From Polyangiaceae bacterium (GTDB lineage: Bacteria; Myxococcota_A; Polyangia; Polyangiales; Polyangiaceae), in NCBI GenBank assembly GCA_016719945.1, contig JADJYE010000001.1, forward strand, positions 868,001 through 932,000: a stretch of DNA of 64,000 bases. The letters are read 5' to 3'. Under the pieces are notes generated by a model that worked only from the letters and a program-made list of their open reading frames with translations, did no database searches and was not told where the DNA came from. This document shows, one piece after another, positions 43,782 through 52,907 of this stretch. Position 1 is the stretch's first letter, and the number at the start of each line of letters is the position of its first letter. Position numbers and translations under genes: made by a program.

Positions 43782-44414
43782 CTATTGGATGGTCGCCGAG
43801 AACGAGTAGCTGTCCCAGCAGAACGCCTCGCCGCCCGCGACGGGCGTCGACACCAGCTCGGCGTCGAGGGTGATCTCGATGAACGCGGCGCCCTCCAGTG
43901 TGCCGGCGAACGTCTCGCCCTCGGCGCCGATCGACGTGAGGTCGATCGAGCCGGCCTGGGCGAGGAAGATCTTCTCGCAGTTCGCGAGGTCGGCGTCGCA
44001 GCCGCGATAGAACGTCACGCAGCTCGCGCAGGTCGAGGTGTCGTCGTCGGTCACGGGGAGCACCCCGACCGCGGGCGCGCCGTCGGGGAACTCGAGGTAG
44101 ACGACGTCGACGGGAGCGCCGAGCGAGCTCTGCCCGAGGTAGATGAACGCGCCGAGGAATTCGCCGGCGTCCTCGGCGACGGGGATCAGCGGCGCGTCGC
44201 ACGAGGTCGCGCCGCCCTCGCCGCCGCCGCCCGTGGACGGAACACCGCCCTCGCCGCTGCCGCCGGTGGACGGAGCACCGCCCTGCCCAGAGCCTCCCTC
44301 GGGCGAGCCTCCGGTGCCGCCGCCCGCGCCGGTGGCCGCGTCGTCGCCGCACGCGCTCGTCAGGGTGATGGCCGCCAGGACCCACGCTCGCAGGCTTCGA
44401 AGCTCGAGGTTCAT
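43782..44414 (-). CDS. Small Gly/Ser-linker lipoprotein, unknown
   Basis: A 210-residue product from ATG 44414. The lipobox is TSAC, followed by a repetitive linker of Gly, Ser, Pro and Glu. The linker holds two near-identical units (GGAPSTGGSGEGG and GGVPSTGGGGEGG) that look like a small tandem duplication. The folded part has a Cys pattern (CASC, GCDADLANCEKI, FCWDSY) suggesting disulfides and a beta-rich fold. No family was recognised. It is 16 bases upstream of the receptor kinase gene on the same strand and could supply that kinase with a surface ligand-binding partner; this is inference. Confidence 0.7.
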   Translation of the reverse strand: MNLELRSLRAWVLAAITLTSACGDDAATGAGGGTGGSPEGGSGQGGAPSTGGSGEGGVPSTGGGGEGGATSCDAPLIPVAEDAGEFLGAFIYLGQSSLGAPVDVVYLEFPDGAPAVGVLPVTDDDTSTCASCVTFYRGCDADLANCEKIFLAQAGSIDLTSIGAEGETFAGTLEGAAFIEITLDAELVSTPVAGGEAFCWDSYSFSATIQ

Positions 44415-44451
44415 CGCGGCGAAGATACCGCGCCGCGGTCGACGCGCGTCT

Positions 44452-44928
44452 CTACAAAAACAGCTCGAGCTCGTCGCGGATCTCGGCCGGGCTCGTGATG
44501 GGCGCGAACCGGAGCACGCTCTGTACTCGGCGGTCGACCAGGAACTTCGTGAAGTTCCACTTGATGATGCGGGTGTGGAAGATCCCGCGCGCGCGCTCGG
44601 TGAGATCGACGAACAGCGGATGGGCCGACTCGCCCTTCACGTCGACCTTCTCGAACATCGGGAAGGAGACGTTGTGGAGCGAGCAGAACTTCGCGATGTC
44701 CTCCGGCGTGCCCGGCTCTTGCTCGCGGAACTGGTTGCACGGAAACCCCAGGACCGCGAAGCCGCGGGGCTTGTAGCGCTCGTAGAGGCGCTCGAGCCCC
44801 TCGTACTGCCGCGTGAACACGCACTGGCTCGCCGTGTTGACGATGAGCAGGACCTGGCCCTTGTAAGGCTCCAGCGTGGTCTCGACCCCATCGAGGGTCC
44901 TTACGCGGTGCTCGTGGATCGAGCTCAT
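44452..44928 (-). CDS. Glutathione peroxidase family protein (Cys type)
   Basis: A 158-residue protein from ATG 44928 (MSSIHEHRVRTLDG). The peroxidatic Cys is in VNTASQCVFTRQYEGLE, the Gln in GFPCNQFREQEPG, and the Trp-Asn pair in IKWNFTKFLVDR, completing the usual tetrad with Cys in place of selenocysteine. The length is normal. It reduces hydrogen peroxide or lipid hydroperoxides, in bacteria usually with thioredoxin. It is divergent from gltB with a 152-base gap. Confidence 0.93.
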   Translation of the reverse strand: MSSIHEHRVRTLDGVETTLEPYKGQVLLIVNTASQCVFTRQYEGLERLYERYKPRGFAVLGFPCNQFREQEPGTPEDIAKFCSLHNVSFPMFEKVDVKGESAHPLFVDLTERARGIFHTRIIKWNFTKFLVDRRVQSVLRFAPITSPAEIRDELELFL

Positions 44929-45050
44929 CCGAGGTCGCCAGGATCTGACACGTCTGTCTGCTGTTGCCCACCGGGACCGTGACGCATCGCACCTAGGTAT
45001 ACATCGCCCGCCGGGGCGTTGTGACGCGGCGTTTTGCAGGCAACGCGCCG

Positions 45051-45080
45051 CGTTGCGTGACATACTGCGTCACCGCAACG
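45051..45080. promoter_or_regulatory. Near-perfect palindrome just before gltB
   Basis: CGTTGCGTGAC, a 7-base centre, then GTCACCGCAACG: the arms of 11 and 12 bases match except for one extra base. The right arm ends directly at the ATG of gltB (45081). A related half-like stretch CGTTGTGACGCGG lies upstream at about 45018-45030. The placement fits an operator, or an RNA hairpin hiding the ribosome site. No Shine-Dalgarno sequence is evident in front of this ATG. Confidence 0.5.
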
Positions 45081-48000
45081 ATGGCACGTAGCCAGAAGCC
45101 CAACGAGATCGGCGGCGTGCACGCTGACGCACGGAACGCCTGCGCCCCCCTCCACGACCCGAGCGCCGAGCGCGACGCCTGCGGGGTCGGGTTCATCGCG
45201 AACGTGCGCGGCATCGCCTCCCACGCGATCGTGGAGGCGGGCCTCACGGCGCTCGAGCGGCTCGAGCACCGCGCCGCGACGGGCGCCGAGGAGAACACGG
45301 GCGACGGCGCCGGCGTCTTGATCCAGCTCCCCGATCGACTCTTCCAGCGTGAGTGCGCCCTCGGCCGCATCGAGGACCCCGAGACGAAGAAGCCCCTCGC
45401 GTCGCTGCCATCGGCCGGCGGCTACGCCGTCGGCCTCTTCTTCGGCTCACAGCAGCCGGAGGCGACCGCGCTCGCGCGGCTGATCTTCGCGATGGTCCTC
45501 CGGCAGGAGGGGCTCAAGCTGCTCGGCTGGCGGCGCGTGCCCACCGACAACCGCAGGCTCGGCGCGACCGCGAAGAGCGTGGAGCCCACGATGGACCACG
45601 TCTTCGTCGCGCCGGCGCTCGAGGGGCTCGACGAGGCGACCTTCGAGCGCAAGCTCTATGTCGCGCGCAAGCGCTTCCAGGCCACGATCAAGTCGACCGG
45701 CATCGACGACCGCCGCTACTTCCACGTCCCGAGCCTGTCGTCGAGGACCCTCGCCTACAGGGGCATGCTGACGCCCGACCAGGTCCGAGACTACTTCTCC
45801 GACCTCGAGGACCCGCGCACCGAGAGCGCGCTCGCGATGTTCCACTCGCGCTTCTCGACCAACACCTTCCCGAGCTGGGAGCTGGCGCACCCGTACCACC
45901 AGATCGCGCACAACGGCGAGATCAACACCCTGCGCGGCAACGTGAACTGGATGCGCGCGCGCGAGGCGCTGCTCGCGTCGCCCGAGCTCGGCGCCGACAT
46001 CGAGAAGATCCTGCCGGTAGTGCACGAGGGGCTCTCGGACTCCGCCTGCCTCGACAGCGTGCTCGAGCTGCTCGTGCGCGCCGGCCGCAGCCTGCCTCAC
46101 GCGGTGATGATGATGCTGCCCGAGGCGTGGGAGCACAACGAGTCGATCACGCCCGAGCTGCGCGCCTTCTACCAATACCACGCGTGCCTGATCGAGCCGT
46201 GGGACGGCCCTGCCTGCGTGTGCTTCACCGACGGCAAGTGCGTCGGCGCGGTGCTCGATCGCAACGGCCTGCGGCCGGGGCGCTACTGGGTCACGAGCGA
46301 CGACCTGGTCATCCTCGCGAGCGAGAGCGGCGTCGCCGACGTCCCCGCGGAGCGCGTCGTCGAGAAGGGCCGCCTGATGCCGGGCCACATGTTCCTGATC
46401 GACCTCGAGCAGGGCCGCGTCGTCCCCGACGCCGAGATCAAGCGGCGCGTCGCGACGGCGCGCCCGTACGCCGAGTGGCTGAAGGACAACCTGGTCGCGC
46501 TCGACTCGCTGCCGCGCGGCCCCGAGGTCCCGAAGCTCGCAGGGGAAGAGCTCGAGCGCGCGCTCGCCGCGTTCGGGACCACCGAGGAGGAGCTGCGCCT
46601 GCTGGTCGCGCCGATGGCGGCGCGCGGCGAGGAGCCCACCGGCTCGATGGGCAACGACGCGGCGCTCGCCGTGCTGTCGACCCGCGCGCGCCCGCTGTCG
46701 GACTACTTCAAGCAGCTCTTCGCGCAGGTCACCAACCCCCCGCTCGACGCGATCCGCGAGAAGCTCGTCACGAGCATGGCGACGGCGATCGGGCCCGAGG
46801 GGAACCTGCTCGAGGCTCGCCCCGAGAGCGCGCGCCTCGTGCTGTGCAAGACGCCCTTCCTCGACAACGAGGAGATGAGCCGCTTCAAGCGGATCGCCGA
46901 GCTGTTCTCGCCCGAGCCGAGCGCGGCAGAATCCCCGTTCGGCGTGACGGTGCTCGACATGACCTTCCCGGCGGTCGACGGCGAGGAGGGGCTCGAGCCC
47001 GCGCTCGTCGCGCTGTTCGCCAAGGCCGACAACGCGATCGCGAACGGCTCGAAGGTGCTCGTCCTCTCCGATCGCAGCGTCAACGCGGCGCGCGCCCCCA
47101 TCCCGGCGCTGCTCGCGGTCGCCGGGCTCCACAACCACCTCGTGCGTGAGCGCAAGCGCACGCGCGTCACCCTGATCGTCGAGACGGGTTGGGTGCGCGA
47201 GGTGCACCAGGCCGCGCTGCTCATCGGCTACGGCGCGAGCGCCATCAACCCGTACCTCACGCTCGACGCCTTGCCGACGCTCGCGGCGCGCGGGCTCGCC
47301 AGCGCCGATCTCAGCGACGAAGACCTCACCAGAAAGTACCTCGCGGCGATCGAGAAGGGCGTCGTCAAGGTTATGAGCAAGATGGGGATCAGCACGATCG
47401 CCAGCTACCGCGGCGCGCAGATCTTCGAGGCCATCGGCCTCTCGAAGGAGCTCGTCGACCGCTATTTCACGCTGACTCCGTCGCGAATCGGCGGCATCGG
47501 CGCGCGGGACGTCGCGCGCGACACCCTCTCCCACCACACGCAGGCCTTCGCGCCTCGGCCGGTGCGTCTGCCGGTCGCCGGCGAGTACCAGTGGCGCAAG
47601 GATGGTGAGCTGCACCTCTTCAACCCGGACACGATCTACCTGCTGCAGCACGCGACCCGCTCCGGTCGGCGCGACCTGTACGCCTCGTACGCGCGCGCGG
47701 TGAACGACCAGAGCGAGCGCCACGGCACGCTGAGGAGCCTGCTGCGCGTAAACTTCGAGGGCTCCACGCCGGTGCCGCTGGACGAGGTCGAGCCCGTCGA
47801 GGCCATCTTGCCGCGCTTCGCGACGGGGGCGATGAGCTTCGGCTCGATCAGCGCCGAGGCCCACGAGACGCTCGCGATCGCGATGAACCGCATCGGCGGC
47901 AAGTCGAACAGCGGCGAGGGCGGCGAAGACCGCCGCCGCTTCGTCCCGGACGACAACGGCGACAGCAGGCGCAGCGCCATCAAGCAGGTCGCGAGCGCGC

Positions 48001-49742
48001 GCTTCGGGGTGACCAGCGAGTACCTCGTCGACGCCGACGAGCTGCAGATCAAGATGGCCCAGGGTGCCAAGCCCGGTGAGGGCGGGCAGCTGCCCGGCGC
48101 GAAGGTGTACCCGTGGATCGCCGCCGTGAGGCACTCGACGCCCGGCGTCGCGCTCATCAGCCCGCCTCCCCACCACGACATCTACTCGATCGAGGACCTC
48201 GCCGAGCTGATCTTCGATCTGCGCTCCGCGAACCCGCGCGCCCGCATCTCGGTGAAGCTCGTCGCCGAGGTCGGCGTGGGCACCGTCGCCGCGGGCGTCG
48301 TGAAGGCCAAGAGCGACGTCGTGTTGGTCTCGGGGCACGACGGCGGCACCGGCGCGAGCCCGCTGACCTCCATCAAGCACGCAGGCGCTCCCTGGGAGCT
48401 CGGGCTCGCCGAGGCCCAGCAGGTCCTCGTGAAGAACAGGCTGCGCGACCGGGTCGTGCTGCAGGTCGATGGTCAAATGAAGACCGGTCGCGACGTGGCG
48501 ATCGCCGCGCTGCTCGGCGCCGAAGAGTTCGGCTTCGCGACCGCTCCGCTGGTGGTGATGGGCTGCGTGATGATGCGCGTCTGCCACCTCGACACCTGCC
48601 CCGTGGGCATCGCGACCCAGAGCCCCGACCTGCGCAAGAGGTTCACTGGCCAGGCCGATCACGTGGTGAGCTACTTCCGCTTCGTCGCCGAAGAGCTGCG
48701 CCAGATCATGGCCGAGCTCGGGTTCCGCACGCTCGACGAGATGGTCGGTCGAGTCGATCTGCTCGAGTCGGTCCCCGCGACGGGCAACGCGGGGAAGGTC
48801 GACCTGTCCGCGGTCCTCGACGCGGGGCACCTCCAGCTCGGCGAGCCGATCGCGAGCGCCCCGGCGCGGCGACGCACGGGAGGCACGCTTCCCAGCTCGC
48901 CGCCGAGCTCGAGGAGCCTCTCCCTCATCGAGCGAATGGCCACGCTCGCCGCGCCGGCGCTCGCCGCCGGCGCCATGGTTCGCGAGCGTCTCGTCGTGAG
49001 CAACCGCGACCGCGCCGTCGGCACGCGCCTCGGCTCCGACGTGACGCGCCGCCGCGGCGCGGAGGGGCTGCCCGACGACACCATCACCTTCGAGCTGGAG
49101 GGCTCCGCAGGGCAGAGCCTCGGCGCGTTCTTGCCGAGAGGCATCACGCTCATCTGCGAGGGCGACGCGAATGACTACGTGGGCAAGGGCTTGTCGGGTG
49201 GCAAGGTCGCGGTCAGGCCGCCGCGCGGCGCCCGCTTCGTGGCCGAGCGCAACGTGATCGCCGGCAACGTCGCCCTCTATGGCGCGACCAGCGGCAAGGC
49301 CTTCTTTCGCGGGCGCGTCGGGGAGCGCTTCGCCGTTCGCAACAGCGGCGCGACGGCGGTCGCCGAGGGCTGTGGTGACCACGGCTGCGAGTACATGACC
49401 GGCGGGCAAGTCGTCATCCTCGGCCCTGCCGGCCGCAACTTCGCCGCGGGGATGAGCGGCGGGCTCGCGTACGTCCTCGACGAGGACGGCCGCTTCGCGT
49501 CGCGGCACAACCCGGAGATGGTCGCGCTCCGCGCGCTCGACGACGACGACGAGGTGTGGCTACGAGCGACCGTGGAGGAGCACGCAGCCCTCACGGACAG
49601 CTCGCTCGCGCGAGCGCTGCTCGACGACTTCACGGGGGCGCGCGCGCGCTTCGTGAAGGTGGTCCCGCTGGAGTACGAGCGCGTCCTCGCGGCGAGCAGA
49701 GAGGCCGCCGCCCGCGCCGCGTCGGCCGTGGCGGCGGAGTAG
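45081..49742 (+). CDS. gltB: Glutamate synthase large subunit
   Basis: A full-length protein of 1553 residues from ATG 45081. The class-II amidotransferase nucleophile is Cys34 in ERDACGVGF, so a 33-residue propeptide must be cut off. The amidotransferase, central, FMN-binding synthase (GGEDRRRFVPDDNGDSRRSA, GAKPGEGGQLPG) and C-terminal beta-helix domains (GASGGKV-like YVGKGLSGGKVAVRPP) are in order. The 3Fe-4S cluster Cys are in CHLDTCPVGIATQ. It moves ammonia from glutamine to 2-oxoglutarate, giving two glutamates. gltD follows 10 bases downstream, forming the normal two-subunit operon. Confidence 0.97.
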   Translation: MARSQKPNEIGGVHADARNACAPLHDPSAERDACGVGFIANVRGIASHAIVEAGLTALERLEHRAATGAEENTGDGAGVLIQLPDRLFQRECALGRIEDPETKKPLASLPSAGGYAVGLFFGSQQPEATALARLIFAMVLRQEGLKLLGWRRVPTDNRRLGATAKSVEPTMDHVFVAPALEGLDEATFERKLYVARKRFQATIKSTGIDDRRYFHVPSLSSRTLAYRGMLTPDQVRDYFSDLEDPRTESALAMFHSRFSTNTFPSWELAHPYHQIAHNGEINTLRGNVNWMRAREALLASPELGADIEKILPVVHEGLSDSACLDSVLELLVRAGRSLPHAVMMMLPEAWEHNESITPELRAFYQYHACLIEPWDGPACVCFTDGKCVGAVLDRNGLRPGRYWVTSDDLVILASESGVADVPAERVVEKGRLMPGHMFLIDLEQGRVVPDAEIKRRVATARPYAEWLKDNLVALDSLPRGPEVPKLAGEELERALAAFGTTEEELRLLVAPMAARGEEPTGSMGNDAALAVLSTRARPLSDYFKQLFAQVTNPPLDAIREKLVTSMATAIGPEGNLLEARPESARLVLCKTPFLDNEEMSRFKRIAELFSPEPSAAESPFGVTVLDMTFPAVDGEEGLEPALVALFAKADNAIANGSKVLVLSDRSVNAARAPIPALLAVAGLHNHLVRERKRTRVTLIVETGWVREVHQAALLIGYGASAINPYLTLDALPTLAARGLASADLSDEDLTRKYLAAIEKGVVKVMSKMGISTIASYRGAQIFEAIGLSKELVDRYFTLTPSRIGGIGARDVARDTLSHHTQAFAPRPVRLPVAGEYQWRKDGELHLFNPDTIYLLQHATRSGRRDLYASYARAVNDQSERHGTLRSLLRVNFEGSTPVPLDEVEPVEAILPRFATGAMSFGSISAEAHETLAIAMNRIGGKSNSGEGGEDRRRFVPDDNGDSRRSAIKQVASARFGVTSEYLVDADELQIKMAQGAKPGEGGQLPGAKVYPWIAAVRHSTPGVALISPPPHHDIYSIEDLAELIFDLRSANPRARISVKLVAEVGVGTVAAGVVKAKSDVVLVSGHDGGTGASPLTSIKHAGAPWELGLAEAQQVLVKNRLRDRVVLQVDGQMKTGRDVAIAALLGAEEFGFATAPLVVMGCVMMRVCHLDTCPVGIATQSPDLRKRFTGQADHVVSYFRFVAEELRQIMAELGFRTLDEMVGRVDLLESVPATGNAGKVDLSAVLDAGHLQLGEPIASAPARRRTGGTLPSSPPSSRSLSLIERMATLAAPALAAGAMVRERLVVSNRDRAVGTRLGSDVTRRRGAEGLPDDTITFELEGSAGQSLGAFLPRGITLICEGDANDYVGKGLSGGKVAVRPPRGARFVAERNVIAGNVALYGATSGKAFFRGRVGERFAVRNSGATAVAEGCGDHGCEYMTGGQVVILGPAGRNFAAGMSGGLAYVLDEDGRFASRHNPEMVALRALDDDDEVWLRATVEEHAALTDSSLARALLDDFTGARARFVKVVPLEYERVLAASREAAARAASAVAAE

Positions 49743-49752
49743 GAGTCACGTC

Positions 49753-51180
49753 ATGGGCAACCCGAGAGGCTTCCTCGAGCTCACGCGCCGGCTGCCGAAG
49801 AAGCGGCCGGCTTCGGAGCGCATCCACGACTACCGCGAGGCCGAGCCGCTGCTCGAGGGCGAGCGGCTCGCTCAGCAGGCGTCTCGCTGCATGGACTGCG
49901 GCGTGCCGTTTTGCCACTCGGGCTGCCCGCTCGGCAACCTGATCCCGGAGTGGAACGACCTCGTCTACAAGGGCCGGCTCGACGAGGCGACCGTGCGTCT
50001 CCACGCCACGAACAACTTCCCGGAGATGACCGGCCGCCTCTGCCCTGCGCCGTGCGAGGCCTCGTGTGTGCTCGCCCTCAACGACGACCCCGTCACCATC
50101 AAGGCCATCGAAGCCGCGATCGCCGAGCGTGCGCTGGCGGTCGGGCTGCCGCCCGAGCCCGCCCCCGAGCGGACCGGCCGTCGCGTGGCGGTGATCGGCT
50201 CCGGCCCGGCTGGCCTGGCCTGCGCCCAGCAGCTCGCGCGGGAGGGCCACCAGGTCGTGGTGTTCGAGAAGGCCGACGCCGCGGGTGGGCTCCTCCGCTA
50301 CGGGATCCCCGACTTCAAGATGGACAAGGCGCTGCTCGACCGGCGGCTCGAGCAGCTCGTCGCCGAGGGGGTCGAGCTGCGCTGCGGCGTCGAGGCTGGC
50401 GTCACGGTGACCGCGGACGAGCTGGAGGCGCAGTTCGACGCGATCGCGATCGCGGCCGGGGCCCAGCGCCCGCGCCCGCTCGGCGTTCCCGGCGAAGACC
50501 TCGCGGGGGTTCACTTCGCGATGGAGTATCTCACGCAGCAGAATCGCGTGATCGCGGGGCGCCCGATCGGCGAGCGCATCAGCGCCGAGGGCAAACACGT
50601 GCTCATCCTCGGCGGCGGAGACACGGGCGCAGACTGCCTGGGCACCGCGCACAGGCAAGGCGCCGCCTCGGTCACCCAGCTCGAGATCGCCGAGCGCCCG
50701 CCCGAGACACGCAGCGCCGACAACCCGTGGCCCGAGTGGCCATCGATTTTTCGCGTATCCCCGGCGCACGAGGAGGGCGGCGAGCGAGCCTACGCGCTGA
50801 TGACGACGCGCCTCGAGGGCACAGGGGGCAAGGTCGAGCGGCTCATCGCGCAGACCGCGCGACGCGACGGCAGAGGCTTCGTCGCCGAGCCCGGCACCGA
50901 GCGCGCCTTCGCCGCTGAGCTCGTCCTCATCGCGACGGGCTTCGTCGGCGGTGAGCCTTCGCCGCTGCCTGCCGACCTCGGCCTCGACGTCGACGCGAGC
51001 GGGCGGCTCGTCGCCGACGACCGCGCGCGGACGCGGCGCCCCCACGTCTTCGCGTTCGGCGACGCGCGGCGCGGCGCGTCGCTCGTGGTCTGGGCGATCG
51101 CAGAGGGACGCGTCGCGGCGCACAGCATCTCGCTCTTCCTCGCGGGCAAGCGCGCCCTCCCGCTCGCCGCGACGGGGTGA
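49753..51180 (+). CDS. gltD: Glutamate synthase small subunit
   Basis: A 475-residue flavoprotein from ATG 49753. It has the two 4Fe-4S Cys sets (CMDCGVPFCHSGC and CPAPCEASC), an FAD site (VAVIGSGPAGLACAQQLARE) and an NADPH site (HVLILGGGDTGADC). The final VFAFGDARRGASLVVWAI block is typical. It passes electrons from NAD(P)H to the large subunit encoded just upstream. A stretch of 71 bases without a recognisable terminator separates it from the pseudokinase gene. Confidence 0.97.
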   Translation: MGNPRGFLELTRRLPKKRPASERIHDYREAEPLLEGERLAQQASRCMDCGVPFCHSGCPLGNLIPEWNDLVYKGRLDEATVRLHATNNFPEMTGRLCPAPCEASCVLALNDDPVTIKAIEAAIAERALAVGLPPEPAPERTGRRVAVIGSGPAGLACAQQLAREGHQVVVFEKADAAGGLLRYGIPDFKMDKALLDRRLEQLVAEGVELRCGVEAGVTVTADELEAQFDAIAIAAGAQRPRPLGVPGEDLAGVHFAMEYLTQQNRVIAGRPIGERISAEGKHVLILGGGDTGADCLGTAHRQGAASVTQLEIAERPPETRSADNPWPEWPSIFRVSPAHEEGGERAYALMTTRLEGTGGKVERLIAQTARRDGRGFVAEPGTERAFAAELVLIATGFVGGEPSPLPADLGLDVDASGRLVADDRARTRRPHVFAFGDARRGASLVVWAIAEGRVAAHSISLFLAGKRALPLAATG

Positions 51181-51251
51181 GCTCGAATCCGCCGCGCTGA
51201 TGGGCGCCGCTTGTCCTCGGGCCCTCGTCGCGTGCACGATGGACGGCGCGA

Positions 51252-52868
51252 ATGGAACGCGGAGAGGTCGTCGACGGCTGCTTCTGGATCGACCGCTGCG
51301 TGAAGCGGAGCGCGGCGCTCGATCTCTATCGAGCCGTCGACGTCCGAGACTCGTCGTCGGTGTGGCTGCGCGTGCACTCGGGCCTCTCCTCGGCGGGCTC
51401 CGACCACTTCCTTCGCACTTGCTCGGCCCTCTCCGCCCACCCGAGCCCTGCGCTCGAGCGGGTCGTAGCGTGGGGCGCGCTCGGCGAAGCCTCGGTGTAC
51501 GCGGCCGTCACCGCCCCCAGCGGTCCGACCCTCGAGGAGGCGCTCGAGCATGGGCTCATGGCCACCGATGCGCTGCCGATCGCGATCCGGGCGCTCCAGG
51601 CGCTCTCGCTCCTGCACGCGCTCGGTGTGCCGCACGGAGCCGTCGACGCGCGGGCGCTCGTGCTGCCGCTCGGCGCAGCGACCGCGGCGACGCTGGTCGA
51701 CGTGACCCTCGTACCGCGCGCGCTGATCGCCGTCGACGACTCGCTGCCGAGCGTGCGCTCGGAGGGGGCGAGCTTGCTCGCGCCCGAACGGATCCGCGAG
51801 CGTCGTGGCCAGAGCGCTCCAGCGGACGTGTTCGCGCTCGGGTGTGTCCTGTACCAGGCGCTCACCGGCAGGCTCCCGTTCGCCGCAGCCGGCGTCTTGG
51901 GGACGTTCCTGCGGGTGCTCCACGAGGAGCCCGAGCCCCCTCGCCCCGACGAGGCGGACGAGCTCAACGTGCTCGCGGACCTGACCCTCCGGATGCTCGC
52001 GAAGAGCCCATCGGTCCGCCCCACGGCCGAGGAGGCGCTCGCAGAGCTCGAGGTGGCGACCGGCTCCGAGCCCTTCGCGGCGCCGATCACCAGCCCGCCG
52101 AGCGTCACCTCCGCGACGCGTCGACTGCGCGCCGTCGACGTGGGCCTCGTGCTTTGCCGTGAGGTCGAGCGAGGCCACGCCTCCCTCGCGCGGGAGAGCG
52201 AGCTCGATCGCATCGAGCGCGCGCTCGAGGGGCTCGCCGCTCGGCTCGATCGCCTGAGCGACGGGACGCTGCTCGTCGAGATCGCGACCGGAGGCCCGCG
52301 CGAGCGCGACCCCGTCGTCGGCGCTGCGCGGGCGGCGCTGCTGCTGCAAACGACCCTCCCGGCGAGCCGAATCGTCGTGGCGCGAGGCGGGGCGCGCGCG
52401 CGGGGGCTGGAGGTGGCCGAGCGGTACCTCGAGCGTGCCCCGGTCGGGGCCATCACCGTGCTCGCCGACGTCGTCGGGGTGCTCGAGCCCCATTTCGACA
52501 TCGACCAGGCGGCGCACGGCGCCGTGCTCTACGAGCGCGAGCCGCGCACCCGCGAGCGCGCAGAAGAGTCCGCCCGCCGCCGAGCGCCGAAGCCAGGGAT
52601 CGATCTGTTCGCGCGCCCCTTCGTCGACCTCGACAGTGAGGTCACGATCGTGGAGCACAAACGCCGAACGATCGAGATCGAGATGCCAGCGGTGACCCTC
52701 GAGGCCCAGCCCACGCTGGAGATGGACATGACGGCCCTGGCCCGCGCGATGCTCGAGCCCCCTGCCCCCGCCCCGCTCGCCGGCGCGCCGCGCGACGACG
52801 CCGACACGCACCCGCCGCTGTCGGAGGACGGGGTCGAGACGGTCGCGCGTCGAGCCCCCGGGCGGTGA
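51252..52868 (+). CDS. Pseudokinase fused to a degenerate cyclase-like domain
   Basis: A 538-residue cytoplasmic protein from ATG 51252. The C-lobe of a Hanks-type kinase is recognisable (LLAPERIRERRGQSAPADVF, LGCVLYQALTGRLPF, RMLAKSPSVRPTAEEAL). The catalytic sites are lost, though: LLHALGVPHGAVDARALVL stands where HRDLKPEN should be, VDVTLVP where DFG should be, and there is no glycine loop. After it, residues about 290-430 (GTLLVEIATGGPR, AARAALLLQTTLPASRIVVA, GAITVLADVVGVLEPHF) follow the outline of the class III cyclase-like domain of myxobacterial kinase/cyclase fusions, without its metal-binding Asp residues. It is probably a signalling scaffold. The last 100 residues are charged and Pro-rich. 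Confidence 0.7.
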   Translation: MERGEVVDGCFWIDRCVKRSAALDLYRAVDVRDSSSVWLRVHSGLSSAGSDHFLRTCSALSAHPSPALERVVAWGALGEASVYAAVTAPSGPTLEEALEHGLMATDALPIAIRALQALSLLHALGVPHGAVDARALVLPLGAATAATLVDVTLVPRALIAVDDSLPSVRSEGASLLAPERIRERRGQSAPADVFALGCVLYQALTGRLPFAAAGVLGTFLRVLHEEPEPPRPDEADELNVLADLTLRMLAKSPSVRPTAEEALAELEVATGSEPFAAPITSPPSVTSATRRLRAVDVGLVLCREVERGHASLARESELDRIERALEGLAARLDRLSDGTLLVEIATGGPRERDPVVGAARAALLLQTTLPASRIVVARGGARARGLEVAERYLERAPVGAITVLADVVGVLEPHFDIDQAAHGAVLYEREPRTRERAEESARRRAPKPGIDLFARPFVDLDSEVTIVEHKRRTIEIEMPAVTLEAQPTLEMDMTALARAMLEPPAPAPLAGAPRDDADTHPPLSEDGVETVARRAPGR

Positions 52869-52907
52869 CGCAGGACTCCCCCGCGAGGGGCGCTATGCTG
52901 GGTGGAG

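Noticed and set aside
45447..49508. Open frame of 1353 codons on the minus strand, opposite gltB
   Set aside because: Same cause: few stop codons opposite a G+C-rich gene. The amino acid make-up is unnatural and gltB is beyond doubt.
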